Below, in pieces: positions 23,209-30,151 of a stretch of 31,282 bases of DNA (positions within the stretch are counted from its first letter, which is position 1; the number at the start of each line of letters is the position of its first letter). The position numbers were made by a program, and so were the translations under genes. Location: the IMG/VR virus record IMGVR_UViG_3300009503_000082, positions 1 through 31,282 of that record. One strand, 5' to 3'. Under the pieces are notes generated by a model that made no database searches, was not told the DNA's origin, and was given only the letters and a program-made list of their open reading frames with translations. The stretch is from a virus.

Positions 23209-23220
23209 GATAAGGTCTCC

Positions 23221-24309
23221 TCATCGTGAACCTGCGGTGGCTGCCGCACTTGATTGCTCGTGGTCCTGTCCATCCATCAAGACCTGATGCAGGTCGGAAA
23301 CGCTCAAGCCAAGCAACTCGGCGGCGCGGGACTCGGATATCATGCCATCGGTATAAGCTCTGGCCACCAGTCGTCTGTGCCGCGACGTGCGTTCGAGCGG
23401 ATAAGGCTCACCCAGTTCTCGCTTAGCCAGACCCCTCGCGCTCAACATCTTCCATACAGCGCGGTATGCGTTTTCGCTCAGGATTCCGAGGTCCCGTGCG
23501 CGATGAAGCCATGCCTGAACACTCATCCCATATTTGAGTTTGAGTTCGGATAGCTCCAGAAGCGATATGCGCGTCCTGCTCTTGCCGAGCTCCTCTATAG
23601 CTCTACTCTCTGGGACAAGAAAAGCTCCCGCGAACCGATGGACAGCTTTCTCCTGCTCCTTCTCAGTCCAGCATTCCGGGAACGTCAGAACCAGGTGTCC
23701 CAGTTCGTGAGCGAGGTCGAATCGAAAGCGATCACCGGGCTTGTTGTCGTTCACGACAATGATCGGGATTTCGGCATCAGGATACGTGCACCCATCGAAC
23801 TTACTGTCCTCACTTACACAGACAACCAGGATGCCGTGGTCCTCTAGCACTTCGATGAGATTCTCTATTGGATGATCCGCCAGCCCCCAGTGCCTTCTGA
23901 GTTCGTAGGCGCGTCCTTCCACATCCGATATGCGAGCGATGGGCTCTCGAAAAGAACTGGGCAATTCCAAAGCCCTGTGAGCATCGAGCGAGAATATCGC
24001 CTCGACTTCCAGATGGCGCTCAACTTGTAAGGTGACGGCGCTTTGCAAGGCGTGTCTGCTCCTCTGGCTCATGCTTGCACACTTGCGGTAGGCGGGCTCG
24101 CCCAATCGCACGGTCGTCCTCTTGAACAGATCGGCGGGCGACACCCCCAAGGCATCGGCAAGGGAGAGCAACACCGACGAACCGGGTGTATCCTTGTTTG
24201 TTTCGTAGTTTGAGATCGCCTGCGCGGAAACACACCCCATCTTCTCGGCGAGTGCTCGCAACGATAGTCCTCTCGCCAATCGTATCTGCCTAATGCGTTC
24301 GCCTAGCAT
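23221..24309 (-). CDS. XRE-family regulator fused to ImmA/IrrE-type metallopeptidase
   Basis: The 362-residue product starts at ATG 24309, with GGAGGA seven bases upstream; a longer frame exists but lacks this site. Residues 1-65 form an XRE helix-turn-helix (LRALAEKMGCVSAQAISNYE). Residues about 140-260 form a zinc-peptidase domain with HELGH (201-205) and AVHRFAGAFLVP (COG2856 type). The C-terminus carries ISESRAAELLGLSVSDLH. By family knowledge such proteins repress and can be cleaved or cleave partners to control neighbouring genes. Its partner here is the PIN gene, only 12 nt downstream. It lies on the opposite strand from the tail operon. Confidence 0.9.
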   Translation of the reverse strand: MLGERIRQIRLARGLSLRALAEKMGCVSAQAISNYETNKDTPGSSVLLSLADALGVSPADLFKRTTVRLGEPAYRKCASMSQRSRHALQSAVTLQVERHLEVEAIFSLDAHRALELPSSFREPIARISDVEGRAYELRRHWGLADHPIENLIEVLEDHGILVVCVSEDSKFDGCTYPDAEIPIIVVNDNKPGDRFRFDLAHELGHLVLTFPECWTEKEQEKAVHRFAGAFLVPESRAIEELGKSRTRISLLELSELKLKYGMSVQAWLHRARDLGILSENAYRAVWKMLSARGLAKRELGEPYPLERTSRHRRLVARAYTDGMISESRAAELLGLSVSDLHQVLMDGQDHEQSSAAATAGSR

Positions 24310-24322
24310 ATCGTGCTCCTCC

Positions 24323-24333
24323 ACTTGACAAGT
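24323..24333. promoter_or_regulatory. candidate operator overlapping the XRE promoter
   Basis: ACTTG-A-CAAGT is a perfect 5-bp inverted repeat with one central base. It overlaps the -10 box of the minus-strand promoter and lies 14 nt from the XRE start, so it is a plausible site for auto-repression by the XRE protein. This is inference. Confidence 0.5.
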
Positions 24334-24359
24334 ATACCTCAATTATCGGGTTTTGTAAA
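24331..24359 (-). promoter_or_regulatory. sigma-70-like promoter of the XRE/PIN pair
   Basis: On the minus strand TTTACA (complement of 24354-24359) and TATACT (complement of 24331-24336) are separated by exactly 17 nt, close to the consensus. A GGAGGA ribosome site and the ATG follow 20-25 nt downstream. It is the clearest promoter in the window and shows that the island has its own transcription. Confidence 0.8.
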
Positions 24360-24379
24360 GTGGCTCAACAGTGGCCCTC

Positions 24380-24428
24380 AAAGAATCCCGGCACGCTGTC
24401 TCTCGCGCCAGTAAATATCAAGTGGAGA
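24380..24428 (+). repeat. 49-nt imperfect repeat, copy 2
   Basis: This is the second copy of the element at 7081-7129, with the same left AAAGAATCCCGGCACGC and right GCCAGTAAATATCAA blocks around a different 9-nt core. A hairpin CAAGTG/CACTTG spans the right end and next bases (24419-24435). The gpD-like gene starts 19 nt later. It separates the XRE/PIN promoter region from the resumed structural operon. Confidence 0.7.
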
Positions 24429-24446
24429 ACACTTGGATAACCGGCG

Positions 24447-25781
24447 ATGCAACTGGACGACTACCAGCCCACATTCATCATAGAGATAGAGGGCAAGCGG
24501 CTCTCCAAGGACGTCACGCACGAGACAACCTCTTTTGTCTTCGAAGACAACGAGGAGGAGATGGACGTGATGGAGGTGTCCATCACGGACCGGTATCTCC
24601 AGTTCGTGGACGATCCGCTGTTTCAGGAAGGTAACGAGATTGCCGCCCGGTTCGGCTATGTCGATGACCTATCGCCAAGGAAGATCGCCGTCATCACGGA
24701 GATAGACTACGATTTCCCGGAGACCGGCGAGCCGACGATCAAGATCAAGGCTTACGACAAGGGTCACAAGCTCGCGGGCAAGCAGATTCAGCGAATCTGG
24801 CAGAAGCCCGCTCCCGGGATTCTGTACTCGGAGATCGCGGAGAAGATCGCGGCAGAGCATGGGTTGATTCCTGTGGTGACAAAGACGGTCGGCAGACACT
24901 TGCGCGTAGCACAGGGCAACATCTCCGACGCTCAGTTCTTGAAGCAGCTTGCGGCCAAGAGCCGTGACAAGGACGGCAAGGGAGTGACCGGGTTCGTGTT
25001 CTACGTCCAGGATGACGAGCTGCACTTCCATCCAAGGAAGCTCGAATCGCGCGCGGCGATGGCGTTGGAGTACTTCACCGACCGCGAGGGCGTGCTGCGG
25101 TCGTTCACTCCCTCCACCCAATCGCAGGGTGTGAAAGGCGCAGGGACGGAGACGAGGGCAGTCGGCGTCGATCCACGCAAGAAAGCACACGTCGAATATG
25201 CGGCCAACAACGCGACCACTTCCGGCCGGACGTCGCTAGGAAAGAAGACATATCTTGTCGACGGCAATACCGGCGAAGGCAAGTTCCGCAAGCAGGAATC
25301 CGGCAAGATTGCTCAGAGCTTCGAGCGGTCAGAGGGATTTTACGAGGAGCCTCATCAGGAACCGGCTCAGGATAAAGCCGAGGGGCACTTCAAAGAAGCT
25401 GAGCTTCGGCAGGTGGAAGCGACCGCTGTCACCATTGGCATTCCGACTCTTCACGCAAAGCAGAACATCGAGATTCGCCGAGTCGGCCGGAAATTCTCCG
25501 GCGCTTACTACTGCACTTCCGTCCGGCATATCTTCGGTGACGGCTATTCCTGCGAGTTAAAGCTCAAGCGCAACGCACTCGGCAAAGGCCCTGGAGCCAA
25601 GGCGGCCGAGGTCAAGGGCAAAAAGAACGAATACGAAGCTCCTCGACAGCCAAAGAAACGCGCTGTGACCCTCGCAGGGTCTGCGGCTAAGGTCAAGCAA
25701 TCCCAAACCGCAAAGCCGGTGAAACCGAAGCCGAAGATGGTCCGAATCGACGCCAACACAGGCAAGGTACTCAGCAACTAA
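24447..25781 (+). CDS. baseplate hub protein (phage late control gene D-like)
   Basis: The 444-residue product has the gpD/gp27-like pattern: an N-terminal strand domain FIIEIEGKRLSKDVTH, IAARFGYVDDLSPRKIAVIT, and GNISDAQFLKQLAAKSRDKDG. The C-terminal part has ETRAVGVDPRKKAHVEYAAN and FSGAYYCTSVRHIFGDGYS, then a long basic Lys/Pro-rich tail. The protein forms the hub ring between tube and spike. Only a weak ribosome site precedes the ATG at 24447. Its normal LysM neighbour lies 1.8 kb upstream, on the other side of the island. Confidence 0.9.
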   Translation: MQLDDYQPTFIIEIEGKRLSKDVTHETTSFVFEDNEEEMDVMEVSITDRYLQFVDDPLFQEGNEIAARFGYVDDLSPRKIAVITEIDYDFPETGEPTIKIKAYDKGHKLAGKQIQRIWQKPAPGILYSEIAEKIAAEHGLIPVVTKTVGRHLRVAQGNISDAQFLKQLAAKSRDKDGKGVTGFVFYVQDDELHFHPRKLESRAAMALEYFTDREGVLRSFTPSTQSQGVKGAGTETRAVGVDPRKKAHVEYAANNATTSGRTSLGKKTYLVDGNTGEGKFRKQESGKIAQSFERSEGFYEEPHQEPAQDKAEGHFKEAELRQVEATAVTIGIPTLHAKQNIEIRRVGRKFSGAYYCTSVRHIFGDGYSCELKLKRNALGKGPGAKAAEVKGKKNEYEAPRQPKKRAVTLAGSAAKVKQSQTAKPVKPKPKMVRIDANTGKVLSN

Positions 25782-25797
25782 TCAGGAGGTCAGGTAA

Positions 25798-26109
25798 ATG
25801 CAGATCGATGAGGTAGTCAGGTTCGTGCTGGAGAACCGGGAGGTTCTTGTGGCCTTTCTCGTCGCGCTCATCGCCGTCGTCAAGCTGACGGCATGGGGCA
25901 AGGCGCAGGCAGCCGCGCTCGACGCGGTTGTCGGCGTCATCGAGCGTATTGGCGCTCACGAGGTGAAGTCCGGTGTTGCCAGGAAAGAGTATGGTCTTGC
26001 CGCTGCAGCCAAGGACGCTCTTAGGGATTCCGTGGCTAAGGCCGACCCGAAGAAGTCCCCTCCAAGGATCGGCTGGAAGATCGTTCGAGAGATATTCAGG
26101 GGCATCTAA
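25798..26109 (+). CDS. small membrane protein of the baseplate region
   Basis: The 103-residue product has one strong transmembrane segment (about 16-34, including LVAFLVALIAVVKL) near its N-terminus and a long helical, charged remainder. AGGAGGT lies upstream of the ATG. A holin-like or tail-spike-associated membrane role is possible, since phage holins are small with one to three membrane segments, but no holin family is diagnostic here. It sits between the hub and spike genes and so is likely a late gene. Confidence 0.6.
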   Translation: MQIDEVVRFVLENREVLVAFLVALIAVVKLTAWGKAQAAALDAVVGVIERIGAHEVKSGVARKEYGLAAAAKDALRDSVAKADPKKSPPRIGWKIVREIFRGI

Positions 26110-27135
26110 GTGGCGCTTCCCTTCCAGGACGAACAGCACGAGGAACGCTACAGGGACAAGTGGTATGGCAAGTATCGCGCCTTCGTTCGGGACAACAACG
26201 ATCCCGAGCGGCTCGGCAGGCTCAAACTTGAGATTCCCGCTGTGCTTGGTTTTGGCGAGGAGAACTGGTCGGACTGGGCGTGGCCTTGCTTTCCATACGG
26301 AGGCAACGACGATGTCGGCACGTTCCTCGTGCCCGAAGAGGGAGCTAGCGTCTGGGCTGAGTTCGAGGGCGGTGATCCCCAGTATCCTATCTGGACAGGC
26401 GTGTGGCTCGCGAAGTCCAATCCGGGAGAGCAGCCCAAGGAGTCAAAACGGCTCTGCTCGAGTGCGACCTGCCTTGACTGCGAAGACAAGAACGAGCATG
26501 CCTCGGATTCGGCCGACAACAAGGAGCACGGCAAGTTCCACGCTCATCCGCCATTCTACTGCCCACGCAGGAAGGTGCTCGTCAAGACGGAGACCGGCCA
26601 CACCATAGTGATGGACGACCGGGACGAAGAGGAGTTTCTGAAGATCATAGACAGGGCAGGCCAGATCCTGCACATGCACTGCCCGGTCAAGAGGGAGGTC
26701 CAGGTTGCGAATTCTAGGCGGCGCGGGGCGCACGATTTTGCGTCAAGCGAGGGCGACGGCCAAGCGGGTGCTGGTTCGGGCGGTCAACAGATCGATATCG
26801 CGCGGGATATCAAAGGCCGCAAAGCGTTTGTTCAAGTGACGGACGCCTGCCGCCAGTTCCTGCGATTTGAGGCGTGGCAGGACAAGGAGAAGATTCATAT
26901 CGTCTCCTGCGACAAGACCCGCTCGCGCTGGCAGAAGATACTTATCGACACGACCAAGGGTCGAGAGAGCATCGGCATTTGGGGGCTAGGTGGCACGCAG
27001 GAGGTGCGAATCATCTCCTCAGCGGGTGGTGAACAGATCAGGCTCAAAGACAGGGCCGGCAGCAAGGTGATCATGGACGGAGCGACCGGACATATCGTCG
27101 TGCGCTCGACCGGAAAGGTGCTCATCAACCCATGA
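26110..27135 (+). CDS. baseplate spike protein (gp5/gpV-like OB-fold and beta-helix)
   Basis: The product is 341 residues from a GTG start next to the previous stop. An OB-fold-like domain (about 15-105) contains YRAFVRDNNDPERLGRLKLE and VPEEGASVWAEFEGGDPQYP, typical of gp5/gpV spike hubs. A Cys-rich insert C116-x4-C121-x2-C124 with C151 follows. The C-terminal part has repeat-like beta strands (EQIRLKDRAGSKVIM and GHIVVRSTGKVLINP), as in the needle of spike proteins. The trimer pierces the outer envelope. The PAAR gene downstream supplies the tip. Confidence 0.88.
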   Translation: MALPFQDEQHEERYRDKWYGKYRAFVRDNNDPERLGRLKLEIPAVLGFGEENWSDWAWPCFPYGGNDDVGTFLVPEEGASVWAEFEGGDPQYPIWTGVWLAKSNPGEQPKESKRLCSSATCLDCEDKNEHASDSADNKEHGKFHAHPPFYCPRRKVLVKTETGHTIVMDDRDEEEFLKIIDRAGQILHMHCPVKREVQVANSRRRGAHDFASSEGDGQAGAGSGGQQIDIARDIKGRKAFVQVTDACRQFLRFEAWQDKEKIHIVSCDKTRSRWQKILIDTTKGRESIGIWGLGGTQEVRIISSAGGEQIRLKDRAGSKVIMDGATGHIVVRSTGKVLINP

Positions 27136-27152
27136 CTCAAGGAGAGGAATCC

Positions 27153-27530
27153 GTGAATGATAGCCAGTGCCAGGGCCCGACGAAGTGCGGCTGGGTGGAA
27201 AGCGAAAGGCTTCTCGCGAAGACCTTCGACGCATGGCGGGCCGAGTTCCGCTCGATACTCGAAGACCATAGGCGGGATATACAAAACCGTCTGGAACACA
27301 TCGAGCGAGAGATCGAGAAGAAGTCCGATAAGGAGAACGTCGAGCTGATCGTCCGTGGCATAAACGACGAGCTTTCCCAGCACGCGGAACAGATCAGGGA
27401 ACTCAACACCGGGCTTGGCGGCAAGGTTGGCGTCGATACGATGTGGAAGATCGCAGGTTTGGTTGTGACCATCGGCGGGATAGTGAGCGGCATCATAAGC
27501 GCGGTCATCAACTACTTTGGAAGGCGCTGA
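27153..27530 (+). CDS. XhlA-like coiled-coil and single-membrane-segment protein
   Basis: The product is 125 residues from GTG 27153, whose AAGGAGAGG site is well spaced. An in-frame ATG at 27132, overlapping the spike stop, would add 7 residues. A charged coiled coil (about 25-85, including RRDIQNRLEHIEREIEKK) leads to a C-terminal membrane segment (about 98-120, WKIAGLVVTIGGIVSGII). This matches the layout of XhlA/hemolysin-type phage proteins that partner holins, found in several Gram-positive phages. The basic FGRR end suits a membrane-inserted tail. Confidence 0.7.
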   Translation: MNDSQCQGPTKCGWVESERLLAKTFDAWRAEFRSILEDHRRDIQNRLEHIEREIEKKSDKENVELIVRGINDELSQHAEQIRELNTGLGGKVGVDTMWKIAGLVVTIGGIVSGIISAVINYFGRR

Positions 27531-27533
27531 GCG

Positions 27534-27797
27534 ATGCGACCACAGGCAAGACTGGGCGACGTCTCCAGCCACGGCGGAAGGATCATCACTGGATCGGTCA
27601 CGACCCTCGTGAACAACCATCCTGCGGCACGGATGTGTGATTTGCATGTCTGCCCTATACCAGGGCACGGCGTCACCCCCATCGTTACCGGAAGCCTGGA
27701 TACGGCGACGGACGGCAGGCCGAACGCAAGGCTGGGTGACATCGCGGGATGCGGCGCGGTGATATTGAGCGGCAGCCTGAATGTGGGAGACAACTGA
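27534..27797 (+). CDS. PAAR-domain spike tip protein
   Basis: The 87-residue product is the typical size of a stand-alone PAAR. It has two characteristic repeats: ARLGDVSSHGGRIITGS and ARLGDIAGCGAVILSGS, with the intermediate HPAARMCDLHVCPIPGHG segment supplying His and Cys ligands. The PAAR protein caps the spike trimer with a metal-bound point. It is located one gene downstream of the spike, with only the XhlA-like gene between. Confidence 0.92.
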   Translation: MRPQARLGDVSSHGGRIITGSVTTLVNNHPAARMCDLHVCPIPGHGVTPIVTGSLDTATDGRPNARLGDIAGCGAVILSGSLNVGDN

Positions 27798-27798
27798 G

Positions 27799-28089
27799 GT
27801 GAGCGTGGATCAGGTTCAATATTGGGATGTATTCCCGAAGACAATCAAGGTCTCAAAGAGTCTGCTGGGGACGGTGGTTTCACTGTCGGTTCGTGGCCTT
27901 CCAAGGGGAACTGTCCAGTTCCAATCTGCTGACGAGATAGTGGCGACCGTCGATGTGAACGGCCTTGTCACTCTCGGGCTGAATGTCGGCTCGACGGTCA
28001 TTGTGGCTTACGATTCGGAAGACAGAACGATCGCGCGTTATGTCATCGCGGAGGTGGTCGCGGCCGCAAGCGAGATTGCGGTCTCCTAA
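27799..28089 (+). CDS. bacterial Ig-like (Big2-type) domain protein
   Basis: The 97-residue product starts at GTG 27799 (alternative GTG 27805, with GAGG at 27796-27799). It starts with VDQVQYWDVFP and has a Big2-like body (VQFQSADEIVATVDVNGLVT, then GSTVIVAYDSEDRTIA). The next gene opens with the related VVYWDIRPQ, so the two are tandem paralogues. It could decorate the baseplate or act as a short receptor-binding domain. Ig-like domains on phage surfaces usually bind carbohydrate weakly; this role is inference. Confidence 0.65.
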   Translation: MSVDQVQYWDVFPKTIKVSKSLLGTVVSLSVRGLPRGTVQFQSADEIVATVDVNGLVTLGLNVGSTVIVAYDSEDRTIARYVIAEVVAAASEIAVS

Positions 28090-28090
28090 T

Positions 28091-28822
28091 ATGAGTGAAT
28101 CAAGAGTCGTCTACTGGGACATTCGCCCGCAGGCAATCATACATCCCTATGACCAGCAGGCAAAGTCCGTGCAACTGGATGTGGTTGGAAGCCCGGAGGG
28201 TGAAGTATCGCTCTATTCGTCTGATACCAACATCGCCGCTGTCTCCAACGGCGTGCTTACGTATGGATCGCTGCCCGGCGCGGCGGTCATAGTCGCGGAG
28301 GCAATCCGGGATGGCTCTGTAGTTTCTCGGCGCTATCAGCAGGTCGATGTCTACCGTGAGCAGGGGCCGTCAGTCGTGAGAGATATCACCGAGACCGGCT
28401 ATGTAGAGAAGCTTGGCGGTGGAGTCTGGCACTTCAAGTACTTCACCGACTGGTTCGACCGGTGGGGATGCAACATCCGTGTCCAAGGGGAACTCGCGCT
28501 TACGCTCGATCTCGACAGGCACTACTGGATGTACTTCGACGTCTGGGGCGCGATTGAGAGCTTCGGCGCTCACAATCACGACTGCCTGGACATCTATTTC
28601 GACAACCGCTGGAAACGCAACTTCAACCCGCCGCCGGTCGTCTATCCGGCCTGGAATCTGCCTTGCGTGATCCCCAGGCGAACCGAGCGGATCGACCTGT
28701 GGGAGTTCATAGGACGAAGCGTCACGGTGCGGTTTGTTTGGGATACTAAAGACGCGCTATATCAGATGTTCGACGGCTGGTATGTCGGCAACATAAGACT
28801 TGTTCCAAAGTGGTGGTACTGA
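28091..28822 (+). CDS. Ig-like N-terminal domain fused to a probable carbohydrate-binding-like domain
   Basis: The 243-residue product starts at ATG 28091, just after the previous stop. Residues 1-90 are an Ig-like domain paralogous to the preceding protein. Residues about 95-243 form a separate beta-rich domain with many Trp/Tyr/Phe residues (WHFKYFTDWFDRWGCNIRVQ, LDRHYWMYFDVWGA), like a jelly-roll binding module. Such aromatic density suggests a host-surface-binding protein. No family is certain. Its place between PAAR and the gp25 wedge is unusual for a receptor-binding protein. Confidence 0.6.
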   Translation: MSESRVVYWDIRPQAIIHPYDQQAKSVQLDVVGSPEGEVSLYSSDTNIAAVSNGVLTYGSLPGAAVIVAEAIRDGSVVSRRYQQVDVYREQGPSVVRDITETGYVEKLGGGVWHFKYFTDWFDRWGCNIRVQGELALTLDLDRHYWMYFDVWGAIESFGAHNHDCLDIYFDNRWKRNFNPPPVVYPAWNLPCVIPRRTERIDLWEFIGRSVTVRFVWDTKDALYQMFDGWYVGNIRLVPKWWY

Positions 28823-28823
28823 G

Positions 28824-29699
28824 ATGGCAGGTGTAGGCGGCGATCCGCAACTCATAATCGAACAGACAAGCTCGTCCGAGAACCACTACGAGCTTATGGC
28901 CCTGGCCGGAGTTGTTGCTGAGGTCAGGGAAGATCTGCACGCGATACGCATGCTTCTGGAGCAGAGCTTTGCCACCTCCGAAATGATGCGCAAGGAGGCG
29001 CAGCGGGTTCTTGCCCTGCACGAACAAAGCGCCGCCCAGTATCTGCGCAGACTCGACGACGATGCGGATGCGCATCCCTTCCGGTCGGTTCCCACTGGCA
29101 CAACCATTCGGGATCTTCCCGACGGCGGCAGGTTGTTCTCGTTTTCGGACGGGTCGTTTCTCAGAGTCCTGCCGGACGGAGGAATGGTCTCCGTCGGCGA
29201 AGACGGCGTATCAAAGCCGGTCGCCCCGTCGCGCGCGGGAAAGGTCTCTCTGCCGGGCGGCACGGAGCTTAGTCTGGTGAACGATGCCATAACTGTTACG
29301 CACGATGCTTGCGGTATCGAGGGGCTGCCCCACGACGTGGAGCCGACTCTCGCCGCTGACGGGAGATACACGGTCACGCTGGCCGATGGAGTTCGGCTGG
29401 ATGTATTGCGGCGCGAACGGCTTGTCGCAATAGCCAATCCGATAGGCACGCTGAATATCATAGGCATCGGCCGCATCGATGGCGTCGGCGAAGAGATTCA
29501 ACCAAGAAGCATCTCAGGAGGGTCGAAGAGCTTCCGCGCAATGGAAAGCGGGCACGCCGGGATGATAGAAGCCGACGGGACGATTCACTTGTCCCTCGCA
29601 AGCGGCCTAGATTTGGTTATCCGATTCCCGCAGGATTCCGGCGATGGAAGCGACACCGATACGGGCGCGATCTGCTTCGACTGTGAGGAGCACGAATAG
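28824..29699 (+). CDS. hypothetical baseplate-region protein with beta-repeat region
   Basis: The 291-residue product starts at ATG 28824. An N-terminal helical, coiled-coil-like segment (about 20-75) leads to a Gly/Asp-rich beta-repeat region (GTTIRDLPDGGRLFSFSDGS, then LRVLPDGGMVSVGEDG, about 93-130), and further strands to the C-terminus, which ends GAICFDCEEHE with a Cys pair. I do not recognise the family. It could be a baseplate wedge or surface protein, or an assembly factor. It lies directly before the gp25-like gene, whose start overlaps its stop. Confidence 0.6.
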   Translation: MAGVGGDPQLIIEQTSSSENHYELMALAGVVAEVREDLHAIRMLLEQSFATSEMMRKEAQRVLALHEQSAAQYLRRLDDDADAHPFRSVPTGTTIRDLPDGGRLFSFSDGSFLRVLPDGGMVSVGEDGVSKPVAPSRAGKVSLPGGTELSLVNDAITVTHDACGIEGLPHDVEPTLAADGRYTVTLADGVRLDVLRRERLVAIANPIGTLNIIGIGRIDGVGEEIQPRSISGGSKSFRAMESGHAGMIEADGTIHLSLASGLDLVIRFPQDSGDGSDTDTGAICFDCEEHE

Positions 29700-30151
29700 T
29701 GAGCACGGACTTCCTCGGCAAGGGGCTGCGATTTCCGTTCGCATTTGCCAAGCGATCCGGCGGCGCGCAGGTCTCGACCGTCACCTCGGTGGACCATGCA
29801 CATATTCACGAAAGCATCCTGCAGATTCTGGGGACGCGCCCGGGGGAGCGGTTCTTGAACCCTGAGTTTGGTTCGCACATCCGCGACCTGGTCTTCGAGC
29901 CGAACGATTCGGTCTTGAAGGGACTTATCCGGCACTACATCATCGACGCTATCGAGCGATGGGAGAAGCGAGTCTACGTGACGGATGTGTCCTTTGACGA
30001 GTCGCCGGAAGCAACCGATAGCAATACATTATATATACGCATTTCTTACCGGGTGATAGATACGCAGGTTGAGGGCAATCTGGTCTACCCCTTCTGCAGG
30101 GACATCCTTGCGGACTCATTGGAAGACATCAGGAGAGTTCCAATTGGGTAG
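29699..30151 (+). CDS. baseplate wedge protein (gpW/gp25-like)
   Basis: The product is 150 residues from a GTG overlapping the previous stop. It has the gp25-like pattern: LGKGLRFPFAF at the N-terminus, ILGTRPGERFLNPEFGSH (the conserved gp25 core) and an IERWEKRVYVTDVSFDE strand toward the C-terminus. The wedge protein helps initiate sheath polymerisation at the baseplate. The next gene is the baseplate J protein, its usual neighbour. Confidence 0.95.
   Translation: MSTDFLGKGLRFPFAFAKRSGGAQVSTVTSVDHAHIHESILQILGTRPGERFLNPEFGSHIRDLVFEPNDSVLKGLIRHYIIDAIERWEKRVYVTDVSFDESPEATDSNTLYIRISYRVIDTQVEGNLVYPFCRDILADSLEDIRRVPIG

Noticed and set aside
24325-24358. + strand promoter with perfect TTGACA at 24325-24330 before the hub gene
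   Set aside because: No acceptable -10 lies 16-18 nt downstream. The hexamer is part of the palindrome overlapping the minus-strand promoter.
7081-24428. Insertion-sequence ends
   Set aside because: The 49-nt repeats are direct and 17 kb apart with structural genes between, no transposase was found, and no target-site duplication or inverted end is visible.
24371-24634. Small + strand frame spanning repeat copy 2 and the start of the hub gene
   Set aside because: It overlaps the gpD-like gene in another frame and ends in Arg-rich shadow sequence. The first codons only match the repeat, not a recognised protein.
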